Source: Halorientalis sp. IM1011
GTDB lineage: Archaea > Halobacteriota > Halobacteria > Halobacteriales > Haloarculaceae
DNA: 64,000 nucleotides
Direction: 5' to 3'
Assembly: GCF_001989615.1 (NCBI RefSeq)
Contig: NZ_CP019067.1
Location: 2,418,001-2,482,000 of the forward strand
Below are positions 43,030 to 52,061 of the stretch, in pieces; position 1 is the first letter of the stretch; every line of letters starts with the position of its first letter. The translations under genes were made by a program, and so were the position numbers. Below the pieces are notes generated by a model. It was not told the origin of the DNA. It saw only the letters and a list, made by a program, of their open reading frames with translations, and did no database searches.

Positions 43030-44274
43030 ATGGCTTCGCTTCCGGTCGAGGTGCTGCTCGGTATCTATCTCGGCTTTCTCACCGGTATCATCCCCGCGCT
43101 GGTCGCGTGGACACTCGGCTTCGGCTTCAAGTACTTCACCGGCGTCTCGATCCCCGGGTTCGGTGTCGTCGTGCTGGCGGTCGCGCTGGCCGGCGTCAGC
43201 GGCGGACTGCTCGCGCTGGCCGATCCGACGGTCACCGAGGCGACCAACGCCCCGACGCTCGTGACCGCGATCCTCGTCGTGACCGCCCTCTCGTTGTACG
43301 CCCACGCGAAAGGCGACCAGCTCGGTGCGGACGCACCCCGGCGGCTCTCCCTGTCGAAACTCCGCGAGCGCACGCTCTCGCGGGACCTCGCCGACCGCGT
43401 CGGCGGCGGCCAGGTCCGGATCCGGGTCGTCGGCGACGTCTCGGACATGGAGGGGTACCCGCCGCTGTCCGACGACCTCCGGGCCGAGATCCGCGAGGCG
43501 GAGTACACCTTTCCCGCTGATCTGCGCGTCTCCGAACTCGAAGAACGCGTCGCCGAACGCCTCCGGACGGAGTTCGATCTGGGGGACGTGGCGGTGACCA
43601 TCGACGAACGCGGCCGCGCGTCGGTCGCCGCCGCACCGCCGTTCTCGGGCCTCTCGAAGCGCGTCCCCGCGGGCAAACGCGCCGTCTCCGTGGACGCGCT
43701 GATTCCGACCGGGCTTGCCCGGGGTGACGAAGTGACCCTCATCACGACCGACGCGCAGGTTCGCGGGACGGTCGTGAGTGCGAAGACGGCGGATCCAGCG
43801 TCCGACAGGCGACTGACCGTGCCGACGACGCCCGACCCGGATCCCGACGGTGACGCCGAGGCCGACGAGGGGTCGACACCGCGGGCCGTCCGGGCACCGA
43901 CGACGACGGGTGGCGAAGGGCGGCTCACGGCCGCGGTTACCCGAACGGACGCGGAGCCGCTGCTCCGGGCCGACCGGGCGCGGGTCGTCGTCGAAGCCCG
44001 GGGGACCCGACTCGAGTACGAACTCATCTCACTGCTCCGGCGCAGCGGCAAGCGGTTCCGCCGGTTCACCGTCGCCGCCGACAGCGACCTCGACGGCGTG
44101 GACCTCGGAACTGTCAACGCCCGGGAGACCTACGGCGTGGCGATCCTCGGGGTCAGGAAACCGACGGGCTGGCAACTGGCTCCACAGGGGACCACCGCGC
44201 TCGCGGGCGGCGACGAGGTGTTCGCGGTCGGGTCGCCCGACGAACTCGACGCGTTCGCGGGGGTGGTCGCTTGA
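43030..44274 (+). CDS. Membrane protein with C-terminal TrkA-C domain (1)
   Basis: A 414-residue protein. Three membrane helices lie in the N-terminal 95 residues (about 8-28, 40-60 and 73-90). A central region (about 110-330) contains two small alpha/beta modules with VRIRVVGDVSDMEGYPPLSD, an acidic linker (DPDPDGDAEADEGSTP), then residues 345-414 form a TrkA-C/RCK-C domain (FRRFTVAADSDLDGVDLGTV, QLAPQGTTALAGGDEVFAVG). Such proteins are annotated as K+ transporter regulators. It lacks pore and TrkA-N domains, so it likely acts with a separate channel, perhaps the divergent one at 41773-42936. Its TGA overlaps the next start. Confidence 0.83.
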   Translation: MASLPVEVLLGIYLGFLTGIIPALVAWTLGFGFKYFTGVSIPGFGVVVLAVALAGVSGGLLALADPTVTEATNAPTLVTAILVVTALSLYAHAKGDQLGADAPRRLSLSKLRERTLSRDLADRVGGGQVRIRVVGDVSDMEGYPPLSDDLRAEIREAEYTFPADLRVSELEERVAERLRTEFDLGDVAVTIDERGRASVAAAPPFSGLSKRVPAGKRAVSVDALIPTGLARGDEVTLITTDAQVRGTVVSAKTADPASDRRLTVPTTPDPDPDGDAEADEGSTPRAVRAPTTTGGEGRLTAAVTRTDAEPLLRADRARVVVEARGTRLEYELISLLRRSGKRFRRFTVAADSDLDGVDLGTVNARETYGVAILGVRKPTGWQLAPQGTTALAGGDEVFAVGSPDELDAFAGVVA

Positions 44275-45455
44275 TGGCCCAGGCCGTCGCGCTGTTCGAC
44301 GGACCGGTCGTCGCGATCGCCAGCCTCGTCGGACTGGCAGTGCTGGCCGGCGCGCTCTCTGGCACCGTCGCCCTGCTGTACCGGTGGTACGCCAACGAGC
44401 GCATCCAGCGCGGCCTCCCGGTGCTGGTCGGCCTCAGCGGCGTCTCGGTCTCCCTGAACGCGACGACGGCGCTCGGACAGGTCATCGCGGGAACGAACGA
44501 CGCGCTCTCGCCCGAAACCGCCCTGTTCAACGTCGCCGCCTTTCTCGTCGCGGGACTCACCGCGGCCGGGGCCGTCGACGTGGGCGACCGCTTCGGCAAC
44601 GACCTCTTCGCCGCCACCGGGGCCAGGAGCGTCGAGGGCGAGGTCAGCCGCGTCGTCGAGGCCGTCGGCCGCGTGATCGCGGTCGACCTCCCCGAGGAGA
44701 TCGACGACATCGTCGGCTACGATCCCGTCGCCGACGAGACCAAAGACCAACTGGCCGGCCGGACCTTCCTCTTTCCCAAACGGCTGACCGTCGCGGAACT
44801 GGAAGACCGCCTGCGCACGCGGATCAAGGGTGATTTCGGCGTCGGGCACGTCGACGTCGACCTCGCCGCCGACGGGACCGTCGAGTACCTCGCCGTGGGT
44901 GCGCGGGTCGCGGGCATCGGCCCGACGCTCCCCCCCGAGACGGCCGCCGTCGCCGTCCGGGCGGATCCCGCCCTCGCAGCCAGTTCCGGCGACGTGGTGC
45001 AGGTGTGGCGACCCGACCCCTTCGAGCGGGTGACGACCGCCGAGATCCGGGGCGTAGCCGACGATATCGTGACGCTGGCCGTCGACGCAGCCGACACGCC
45101 ACGGCTCGACACCGACACCGAGTACCGGCTGCTCACCCTCCCCGTCGAGTCTCGGACCGACAGGGAGTTCGCCTCGCTCCTCCGGGCCGCCGACGAGACC
45201 ATGAGCGTCGTCGGAATCGAGGCCGACAGCCCGCTGGCGGGCCAGCCCGTCGGCTCCCTCGACGTGACCGTGATCGCCGTCCGCCTCGACTCCGGCGGTG
45301 TCGAGGCGCTCCCCGACCGCAGCCACGTTCTCGGGGCCGACGATGCGGTCTACGCCGTCGCCAAACCCGAACGCCTCCGCAGACTCGAAGCCGCCGCGTC
45401 GGGCGTCGACGCGACCACCTCGACGGCTGGCGCGGTCGACGCCGCCGACGACTGA
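44274..45455 (+). CDS. Membrane protein with C-terminal TrkA-C domain (2)
   Basis: A 393-residue paralogue of the preceding gene in architecture: three membrane helices in the first ~100 residues (AQAVALFDGPVVAIASLVGL, ALSGTVALLYRWYA, AALFNVAAFLVAGLTAAGA), a middle soluble portion with DLPEEIDDIVGYDPVADETK, and two TrkA-C-like modules (FPKRLTVAELEDRLRTRIK and RAADETMSVVGIEADSPLAG). ATG at 44274 overlaps the previous TGA (TGATG), so translational coupling and a heteromeric complex are likely. An in-frame TTG at 44271 is not needed. No catalytic motif is seen. Confidence 0.82.
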   Translation: MAQAVALFDGPVVAIASLVGLAVLAGALSGTVALLYRWYANERIQRGLPVLVGLSGVSVSLNATTALGQVIAGTNDALSPETALFNVAAFLVAGLTAAGAVDVGDRFGNDLFAATGARSVEGEVSRVVEAVGRVIAVDLPEEIDDIVGYDPVADETKDQLAGRTFLFPKRLTVAELEDRLRTRIKGDFGVGHVDVDLAADGTVEYLAVGARVAGIGPTLPPETAAVAVRADPALAASSGDVVQVWRPDPFERVTTAEIRGVADDIVTLAVDAADTPRLDTDTEYRLLTLPVESRTDREFASLLRAADETMSVVGIEADSPLAGQPVGSLDVTVIAVRLDSGGVEALPDRSHVLGADDAVYAVAKPERLRRLEAAASGVDATTSTAGAVDAADD

Positions 45456-45529
45456 CAGGGGACACGAACGGGTGTGTGGAAGACGACTGAAGCAGAACGG
45501 CTTTTGCCGCCGCGTCCGGTCCTCCGGGT

Positions 45530-45808
45530 ATGGAGTGGAAGTTGTTCGCCAATCTCAAAGAGGTCGTCGGCCAGTCGGAAGTCGAGGTCGACGTCCAGCC
45601 GGGCGCGACCTTCGGCGAGGCACTGGACGCACTGTTAGAGGCCCATCCCGAACTCGCCGAAGAAGTGCTGAACGACGACGGCGAGTTGCGCGACCACATC
45701 CGCGTCCTCCACAACGGGGACAACCCCTTCGTCTCCGCCGAGGGCCGGGACACCGAATTAGAGGCGGGCGACGAACTCGCGCTGTTCCCGCCGGTCAGCG
45801 GCGGGTGA
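45530..45808 (+). CDS. samp1: Ubiquitin-like small archaeal modifier protein SAMP1 / MoaD-like
   Basis: A 92-residue beta-grasp protein starting MEWKLFANLKEVVGQSEVEV and ending FPPVSGG. The C-terminal GG is the adenylation/conjugation site used for protein modification (sampylation) or for sulfur transfer in molybdopterin synthesis. The opening and the tail closely match Haloferax SAMP1 from memory. Its last codons, including those for the GG, are overlapped by the 3' end of the convergent gene (45795-45808). Confidence 0.92.
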   Translation: MEWKLFANLKEVVGQSEVEVDVQPGATFGEALDALLEAHPELAEEVLNDDGELRDHIRVLHNGDNPFVSAEGRDTELEAGDELALFPPVSGG

Positions 45809-47258
45809 GGCGGACCGCGAAGGCGACAGCGACGACGGCCAGAACGGCCAGTCCCGTGCCGAAGCCCGGACCGGTTCCCGTAGTGGTGGCCCGGGCTGTC
45901 CGGTCCGTTCGGGACTGCGGTGGCTCGGACGTCGAACGCTCTGTTGAACTCGACTCGGTCGTGGTCGTCGGAGTCGGCGTCACGCGGCGCTGGCCGACGT
46001 GCGGGTTCTCGACCCGCGCCACCCGCCTCACAGGCACGCCGTCGACGCGGAAGGGCCGGTCCGTCTCCGGGTCGTAGGTCTCGTTCCCGTAATCACGGAC
46101 GGGCACGACGACGAGCCGCCGGGTCCTGAAATCCAGCTCGGACACGGGTATCGACGCGTGGTCGTCGTCCGAATCGACCCGCGTGTGTCCCAGCACCCGC
46201 CCGCCCAGCGGGTCGGACGCGTTGTACTCACGGACCACGAGATGCCCGCTCCGCGAGAGGTCCAGCGCCTTGACGACCACCGCCGAATCGTCGAGGTGTC
46301 CCCAGACTTCCCCGACGAACGCCGGTGACGGTTCGACGACGCCGACCGCCTCCGAGTACTCGTACCCGGGCAGGTCGGCGACGACCCGCGTGTTCGCCGG
46401 AACCGACGAGAGGTCGAAGGTCGCCGCGAACCGCCAGTCGGGGCCGACAGTGACAGTCCGCCGTCTGGGCGTCGGCTCACCGCTCACGTTCAGTTCGACG
46501 GTGACGTTCGTTCCGGGGAAGCCACTCGTCCGACCCGAGACGGTGGCGTTGTCCGTTCCGTTCAGGTGGAACGGCTCCTCGCCGTCGATACTGGCCATCT
46601 CGTCACCGATCGTGTAGTAGGTCGAGTCTTCGATCCTGTCCTCACCGTCGCCGACCCGGAGTTCGACGACACCCCCTCTGTACCTGAAGCCGGCGTACTC
46701 GAAGACCGCCCGCTTTGCGTCGAGGACGACGTAGATCGAGCGGTTTCGGGCGTCGACCACGTACTCGACCGCACCCGCGTCGTACGATGCGGACAGATCG
46801 ACCTCGGGACTGCAGGTCCCGGTTCTGACGTCGAAGCTGACGTTCTCCGCCGAGGTGAGCCGGCGGTCGACGTGCCGGTCGATCGCCCGCTCGCTGGGTC
46901 CCTCGATGCCGTGGAGGACCCGGGTCGCCTCGCCAGCGAACCGCAACCGAAAGATGCGGACGCGGTCGTTCGCGACCATCGGATGGTCCCCACCGTCGCT
47001 TCGGGGTCTGACGACCCGATCGTCGTCCATCGCCGCCCGGATCCCGCCGAGGGTGGCCAACTCGCCGAACGTGTCGCTCTCTGCCGCGAACATGTCCACG
47101 GCGACCGACCCGTTCCCGGTGGCGTCGTCGTGCGGCGGGCCAGCGGGACAGGTCGTGCCGGCCGTCGCGCCCGCAGCGCCACCGACCGCGACGAGCGACA
47201 GCACCGCCAGCAGGACGATCCCGCCGAGCGCCACACCCAGAGGAGACGTGTCGTTCAT
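45795..47258 (-). CDS. Secreted surface protein with PGF-CTERM tail
   Basis: A 487-residue exported protein. The N-terminus (MNDTSPLGVALGGIVLLAVL) is a Sec signal. The body is beta-rich; a block around residues 225-300 (DNATVSGRTSGFPGTNVTVE, DWRFAATFDLSSVPANTRVV) resembles the haloarchaeal BGTF surface domain. A Thr/Ser/Pro linker (about 430-460) precedes the C-terminal sorting signal GPGFGTGLAVLAVV plus helix and terminal RLTRR, the PGF-CTERM type processed by archaeosortase A. It overlaps samp1 by 14 bp at the 3' end. Confidence 0.82.
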   Translation of the reverse strand: MNDTSPLGVALGGIVLLAVLSLVAVGGAAGATAGTTCPAGPPHDDATGNGSVAVDMFAAESDTFGELATLGGIRAAMDDDRVVRPRSDGGDHPMVANDRVRIFRLRFAGEATRVLHGIEGPSERAIDRHVDRRLTSAENVSFDVRTGTCSPEVDLSASYDAGAVEYVVDARNRSIYVVLDAKRAVFEYAGFRYRGGVVELRVGDGEDRIEDSTYYTIGDEMASIDGEEPFHLNGTDNATVSGRTSGFPGTNVTVELNVSGEPTPRRRTVTVGPDWRFAATFDLSSVPANTRVVADLPGYEYSEAVGVVEPSPAFVGEVWGHLDDSAVVVKALDLSRSGHLVVREYNASDPLGGRVLGHTRVDSDDDHASIPVSELDFRTRRLVVVPVRDYGNETYDPETDRPFRVDGVPVRRVARVENPHVGQRRVTPTPTTTTESSSTERSTSEPPQSRTDRTARATTTGTGPGFGTGLAVLAVVAVAFAVRLTRR

Positions 47259-47306
47259 ACTACCGGATCCGCCAGCGCACTTGAATAGTTTGTGTCACGC
47301 TGACAG

Positions 47307-48224
47307 CTATCGGTCCGTCAGATCGGCTTCCAGTACGAAATCGGGTTCCTCGCCGAGTTCGACCCCGGCGTAGGCGGCGTCGCTGACCGCCCGCGGCGTT
47401 TCGGGGAGCAGCACCCGAGTCCTGTCCGCGCCGACCGCGGCGGCGTCCCGGGCGATCGCTGCGAACAGCACGCGAGCGGCCGGCACGTCAGTCCACGCGG
47501 CGACGCCGTACTCCGCGACCCGCTCGTCGCCGTCTCCGGGTTCGTAGTCGCGGGCGCGGTAGGCCGTTCCTACTGTCCCGTCGCTCCCGCTCTGCACCGC
47601 GAATACCGCTCCTTCGTCCGCGAACCGCCGGAGGTCCGCACGCGTCAGTTCCCGGACGGCCCACGATTCGTCGGGTGCCAGTGCCAGCCCGCGGAGCGTC
47701 CGGCATGCGTCGCTGCGCTGCCAGTAACTCCAGGCCGCGTCCGCGTGGCCGGTGACGGTATGGGTCGTATCACTCGCAACTTCGGCGTCGGCATCGGGTT
47801 CGGGGTGGACCCACCGGAACTCGGTGACGGGCTCGAAGCCGATACCGCGGGAGGTCCCGAGTCCCTGGACGTTCCACGAAAAGACGAGGTTGCGACAGAC
47901 GGTCGCACCGCGCTCGGCCGCCCAGTCGAAGACGGCCTCGGTCAGTCGGTGCGCGAGCCCCAGCCCGCGTGCGTCGGGTGCGACACGCATCCCCTGCGCC
48001 CAGGCCTCGTGGTCCGAGAGGCAGACGCCCTGGCAGACACCCATGGGATCGCCGTCGACCGTCGCCACGAACGTCCGTTGCTCGGGGCCGTCGCTCGCGA
48101 CCCACTCGGGGAACACGCGCGGAATGTAGTCGCTCACCTCGCGGTCCGGCCAGGGGTCGTCGGTAAAGTCGACGACCGCGTCGTGATCGTCGGCGCGGGC
48201 CTGCCGGACGCGGAGGTCGGGCAT
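47307..48224 (-). CDS. GNAT-family N-acetyltransferase (probably tandem)
   Basis: A 305-residue protein. Residues 1-150 are a GNAT domain: LRVRQARADDHDAVVDFT at the N-terminus, strand TFVATVDGDPMGVCQGV, acetyl-CoA motif A in GMRVAPDARGLGLAHRLTEA and the C-terminal NVQGLGTSRGIGFEPV. Residues 160-305 look like a second, degenerate GNAT half (ADLRRFADEGAVFAVQSG, FVLEADLTDR). Such tandem forms often bind an inactive half. It starts 1 nt after the gatD stop (48226), so it is probably co-transcribed with gatD. Confidence 0.8.
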   Translation of the reverse strand: MPDLRVRQARADDHDAVVDFTDDPWPDREVSDYIPRVFPEWVASDGPEQRTFVATVDGDPMGVCQGVCLSDHEAWAQGMRVAPDARGLGLAHRLTEAVFDWAAERGATVCRNLVFSWNVQGLGTSRGIGFEPVTEFRWVHPEPDADAEVASDTTHTVTGHADAAWSYWQRSDACRTLRGLALAPDESWAVRELTRADLRRFADEGAVFAVQSGSDGTVGTAYRARDYEPGDGDERVAEYGVAAWTDVPAARVLFAAIARDAAAVGADRTRVLLPETPRAVSDAAYAGVELGEEPDFVLEADLTDR

Positions 48225-48225
48225 C

Positions 48226-49473
48226 TCAGGTCCAGGGCCGTGACTGGCTCTGGATCTCGCCGGCCAGCGGCTCGCGCATGGCCCGCGTCGGGTCGTCGGC
48301 GTTCGCCAGCACCCACATCAGTTTCACCTTCGCGGTGCCGGGCAGGAGGTCCTCGCCCTCGATCACGCCGGCGTCCAGCAGGTCCCGGCCGGTGTCGTAC
48401 ACCCGGTCACAGACCCGCCCTTCCAGACACTGGCTGGTCATCACGACCGTCGTGCCAGCGTCGGTCAGATCCTCGACGGTCTCGATCCAGTCGGTGTTGA
48501 CGTGGCCCAGTCCCGTGCCCTCGATGACGACGCCCTCCGAACGGTCGGCCGCGGCGTCGAGCATCGCGGGATCGGTGCCGGGCGTGAACTTCACGAGGCT
48601 CACGTCGGTTTCGAGGTCCTCGCGGAGTGCGAGGTCGGTCTCGCCGCGCTCGGCGTACTCCCGGCGGAACTGGACTTCTTCGCTGTCATAATCGACCTCG
48701 CCCAGCGGCTTCGCGCCGACGGTCTCGAAGGCGTCCCGGCGGGAGGTGTGGTTCTTCCGGACGCGGGTGCCCCGATGGAGCGCGCACCGCTCGTCGGCCT
48801 CGTCGGCGTGCATACAGACGAGCACCTCCGAACAGTCGGATTTGGCCGCCTCGACTGCACAGACGGCGTTCATCACGTTGTCCGAGGAGGGCCGATCCGC
48901 CGAACGCTGGCTACCCGTAAAGACGATGGGGACGGGCGTGTCGAGCATGAACGCGAGCGCGGCGGCGGTGAACTGCATCGTGTCGGTGCCGTGCATGACG
49001 ACGACGCCGTCCGCGCCGGCCTCGATCTCCTCTCTCACGGCGTGGGCCAGATCCTGCCACACGTCGGGCGTCATGTTCTCGCTGAGGATGTTCGCGACGA
49101 CCCGGCCCCGGTAGTTGGCGCGGCCGGCCAGGTCCGGCACGGCCCGCAACACGTCCTCGGCGTCGAACTGGGCGGTCACCGCGCCCGTCCGGTAGTCGAC
49201 CGTCGAGGCGATGGTGCCGCCGGTCGAAATCAACGAGATGGTCGGCAGGTCGTCGTCGAACTCGATGGCCGACTCCCCCGCGGCGTCCTGTGCGCTCTCG
49301 ACGTCGTAGGTGTCGGCTTCGAGCACGTCGACCGACGCGTCGCCGCGGTCGATGCCCACGTTGTACCCGCTCTCGAGTTTGACGACGAGGTTCTCCTCCG
49401 TCGTCGAGGGCAACAATACGCCCTCGTACGTCTGGTCCGCGCGCTCGACGCGGACCCTGTCCCCTGGGTTCAT
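48226..49473 (-). CDS. gatD: Glutamyl-tRNA(Gln) amidotransferase subunit D
   Basis: The asparaginase-like subunit of the archaeal GatDE amidotransferase, releasing ammonia from glutamine to convert Glu-tRNA(Gln). The 415-residue protein has an N-terminal beta domain (about 1-75, RVRVERADQTYEGVLLPSTT), then the asparaginase core: STGGTIASTVDYRTGAVTAQ (catalytic Thr), VMHGTDTMQFTAAALAFML (second catalytic Thr-Asp) and the VVIEGTGLGHVN region of the C-terminal half. gatE is not in the window. It is followed 1 nt later by a GNAT gene. Confidence 0.93.
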   Translation of the reverse strand: MNPGDRVRVERADQTYEGVLLPSTTEENLVVKLESGYNVGIDRGDASVDVLEADTYDVESAQDAAGESAIEFDDDLPTISLISTGGTIASTVDYRTGAVTAQFDAEDVLRAVPDLAGRANYRGRVVANILSENMTPDVWQDLAHAVREEIEAGADGVVVMHGTDTMQFTAAALAFMLDTPVPIVFTGSQRSADRPSSDNVMNAVCAVEAAKSDCSEVLVCMHADEADERCALHRGTRVRKNHTSRRDAFETVGAKPLGEVDYDSEEVQFRREYAERGETDLALREDLETDVSLVKFTPGTDPAMLDAAADRSEGVVIEGTGLGHVNTDWIETVEDLTDAGTTVVMTSQCLEGRVCDRVYDTGRDLLDAGVIEGEDLLPGTAKVKLMWVLANADDPTRAMREPLAGEIQSQSRPWT

Positions 49474-49564
49474 ACTCGGGCGTACCGCGTGCCCGGACTT
49501 GAAACCATCCTTCCGACCGTCCGCGCGGGAAAAGACTCACGTCGCCACGCCCGGATCGTTTCGT

Positions 49565-50122
49565 ATGGCCGAACGTTCCGATCAGCGGACCCGCACGGCC
49601 GACGACGTCGAGGAGTCGCTGGCAGACGAGACGCTCCTCGACGACTCAGCGGTCGAGACGGGTTCCGAGTCGTCCGCGCCGTCCGAGACAGGCGGACGGG
49701 GAATCACGGACCGGCTCCGCGCCGCCGTTCGTGCGCCGTTCGGTGCCGCCGCGACGCGCCTGACCGCGCCCGTCGAGGGACTGTTCTCGATCCGGGCGTT
49801 TCTGCTTCTGGTCGTCACCAGTGTCGCCGGCATGCTGGGGGCGGGTCTGGTCCTCCCCTTCGGTTCGATCGCCGGGTTGCTCGGCATCGCGGCGGTGGCG
49901 TTCGGTGCCGGTCTCCTCGACGACCGGCGACGGTACGTCGAGACCGGGGCGGCCGGCGCGCTCGCGTCCGGGATCAGCTGGCTGCTCGGAAATCTGGTCC
50001 TGACGGCGGTCGGACCCGGCGTCCCGCTCGTCGCCGTCGGAGTCGGGTTCGGTGTGATCGCGGCGCTTCTGGGGCATTACTTCGGCCGGGATCTCCGCGC
50101 CGGCTTGACCCGCGAAATCTAA
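49565..50122 (+). CDS. Membrane protein with acidic N-terminus, function unknown
   Basis: A 185-residue protein. Residues 1-70 are hydrophilic and acidic (DVEESLADETLLDDSAVETG); residues 78-175 hold four hydrophobic segments (FLLLVVTSVAGMLGAGLVL, IAGLLGIAAVAFGAGLL, GALASGISWLLGNLVLTAV and VGVGFGVIAALLGHYF). No family function is recognised, although the pattern resembles small DUF456-like proteins. Its stop overlaps that of the ArsR-type gene by four bases (CTAA). Confidence 0.7.
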   Translation: MAERSDQRTRTADDVEESLADETLLDDSAVETGSESSAPSETGGRGITDRLRAAVRAPFGAAATRLTAPVEGLFSIRAFLLLVVTSVAGMLGAGLVLPFGSIAGLLGIAAVAFGAGLLDDRRRYVETGAAGALASGISWLLGNLVLTAVGPGVPLVAVGVGFGVIAALLGHYFGRDLRAGLTREI

Positions 50123-50772
50123 TCGGTGAGCTGCCACTCCTCGCCGTCGCGAGCCAGGATACCGCTCGCTTCGAGTTCGTTCAGCGCCTCCCGGACGACC
50201 GGCTGGGGCGCGTCGACGGCCGCGGCGATCTCGTCGGTGGTGGCCGCCCCCTCCGCCAGCGCACTCAATACGTCGGCGTAGAGTCGCGTGTCCTCCACGT
50301 CCAGTCGCTCGCCCAGTTGCTCCATGACGGCCGCGAGCCGACCCTGGACCCACCGCTGGGCCATCGACAGCTCGTTTTCGAGTTGATCGAGCCGCGTGAG
50401 CTCCGACGCGATGTCGCTCAGGTCGGCGGGGTCGCGCGTGCTCACGTCGATCTTCAGGTGGCGACAGCTGGCGGTCACGTCCAGGCTCTGGCTCGCCGGA
50501 TAGGCGCTTTTCGCGCCGAAGCCGTACGGCGAGACGCTGACCTCCAGCCGGAGGTTCTGGGAGATGAAGTAGTACTTCCGGCGCTGGTCGTCGGTACGGC
50601 TCTCGACGAGGTTCGCCTCCTCGAGCTTTCGGAGGTGGTCGATGACGGCTTTCGGACTCACGCCGAGGTACTCGCTGATCTCGGTCACGTAACAGGGCTT
50701 TCGGGCGAGCAGTCGCAGGATCCGTCTGCGGTTCTCGTTTCCCAGGAGATCGAGTAGCTCGGCCGAATCCAT
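50119..50772 (-). CDS. ArsR-type winged-helix transcriptional regulator
   Basis: A 217-residue regulator. The N-terminal 85 residues form an ArsR-like winged helix (MDSAELLDLLGNENRRRILR, YVTEISEYLGVSPKAVIDHL, wing KYYFISQNLRLEVSVSP). A second alpha-helical region (about 105-160) is followed by another winged helix at the C-terminus (YADVLSALAEGAATTDEIAA, then REALNELEASGILARDGEEW). The two-HTH form is known in haloarchaea; the signal is unknown. No metal-binding cysteine cluster is visible, so metal sensing is unlikely. Confidence 0.88.
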   Translation of the reverse strand: MDSAELLDLLGNENRRRILRLLARKPCYVTEISEYLGVSPKAVIDHLRKLEEANLVESRTDDQRRKYYFISQNLRLEVSVSPYGFGAKSAYPASQSLDVTASCRHLKIDVSTRDPADLSDIASELTRLDQLENELSMAQRWVQGRLAAVMEQLGERLDVEDTRLYADVLSALAEGAATTDEIAAAVDAPQPVVREALNELEASGILARDGEEWQLTD

Positions 50773-50823
50773 TTACCGGACGTAAGCGATGACCAGTGAT
50801 AAGGCTAACTGGCCACGGTCGGT

Positions 50824-51771
50824 TCAGCGGCCGGGCGGTCCGTCACCCGATCCGCCACCGCTGGAGCCTGATGGTCCGCCGCTCAGGCCGTCGTCCGAGT
50901 CGTCCGCGTCAGTGCTGTTATCGGTGTCCGCTGGATCGCTGGGGTCGGACGGGTTGTTGGGGGCGGCTGGACCGCGGGGACCGGGCGGGTCGTCCGCGTC
51001 GGGTAGCGGGCCCTGCCGCTGGTCGTTCGTCACGTTCTCCGACGGACCTGTCTCACCCTGACCGGGTCCCCCCGGCCTCCTGTCGCCCGGCGGGCCCCGT
51101 CGGTCGTCATTCGTTACGTTCGTCGACGGACCTACGTCACCCGGGGGGCCGGCGTTACCTGGTCCCCGTTCCCCGGGTGGGCCGGCGTGGTCCGGCGGTC
51201 CGACCCCGAGTTCCCGCGCGACCGCGGCGACTTCCTGTCCGCTCATGTTCTGCGTCCGGTCCCGGAGTGAGTCGAGTCGGGAGGTGTTCACGCCCACGGC
51301 GCGGGCACGGTCGCTGGTCTCGTTGATCGCCTCGTCGAGCCCGTTCAGTTCCGCGGTAAGTCGACTCGCCTGTGCTCTGTAGGCCACCGCCGGGATCGTA
51401 TCGTTCTCGTACTTCGACTGGAGGCGACTCATCCGCTCGCGCAACCGTTCGCTCCGGCGCTCCAGCCGGTCGATCCGGGACTCGACGACGGCCGGTCGCT
51501 CGTCGCCGGCCGACCGGTTGTACTCGGCGGCCCACATCCCCGCCTCGACGGAGCTCTCGGTTTCCGCGCTATTCGACTGCATGAACGAGGAGATTTGCGC
51601 TCCGAGGCTCACCTCACTGGTCGCCGTCTCGTTGCTGTCGTTCGCCTGAACCGCCGACATTCCGTCGCTCGCCGGGGTGGTGCCGTCGACGGCTCCCAGC
51701 ACTGGCACCGCGACGAGTCCGACGGCGGCCGCGACGAGGACCACGGCCAGCAGCGTCCCACGAGTTTTCAT
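50824..51771 (-). CDS. Secreted protein with collagen-like GPP repeats
   Basis: A 315-residue exported protein. A signal peptide (MKTRGTLLAVVLVAAAVGLV) leads to a helical domain (about residues 60-190) with long amphipathic segments such as RIDRLERRSERLRERMSRLQ that probably form a coiled coil. The C-terminal 120 residues are rich in GPP and PPG triplets (GPPGERGPGNAGPPGDVGP and similar), with an internal repeat of GPSTNVTNDDR/GPSENVTNDQR. Collagen-like stretches are unusual in archaea. Start at 51771 is fixed by the signal peptide. Confidence 0.78.
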   Translation of the reverse strand: MKTRGTLLAVVLVAAAVGLVAVPVLGAVDGTTPASDGMSAVQANDSNETATSEVSLGAQISSFMQSNSAETESSVEAGMWAAEYNRSAGDERPAVVESRIDRLERRSERLRERMSRLQSKYENDTIPAVAYRAQASRLTAELNGLDEAINETSDRARAVGVNTSRLDSLRDRTQNMSGQEVAAVARELGVGPPDHAGPPGERGPGNAGPPGDVGPSTNVTNDDRRGPPGDRRPGGPGQGETGPSENVTNDQRQGPLPDADDPPGPRGPAAPNNPSDPSDPADTDNSTDADDSDDGLSGGPSGSSGGGSGDGPPGR

Positions 51772-52061
51772 TCTGTGTGAACGTACGCCGCTATCGCACA
51801 AAAAAGCGCAGATCCGTTCTCACTGTTCACCCGCCACCGCTCACCGATCCAGATAGTCCAATAGCGTTCACGCGCCACGCTCCGTCGACGATTCGGAATC
51901 ACAGTCATCCGCTATCGATCGGGGCTGACGGCGCCGTCGGACCCGCCCCGACCGTCGCCACAGGTACTTCCCGCGACGACCGGAACTCGATGAAAGCGCG
52001 ACGATATAAGGGTGCCGGGCAAGGTTTTTCTACGCTGGTGTGATATGTGGCACCGTATAGC
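51772..52061. promoter_or_regulatory. Divergent intergenic region upstream of the DUF5802 gene
   Basis: 290 bp without a supported gene. CGATATAAGGG (52002-52012) is a clear TATA box about 50 nt before the ATG at 52062; the intervening leader is AT-poor. The region near the collagen-like gene shows only short A/T runs (ACAAAAAAGCGC). Confidence 0.45.
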
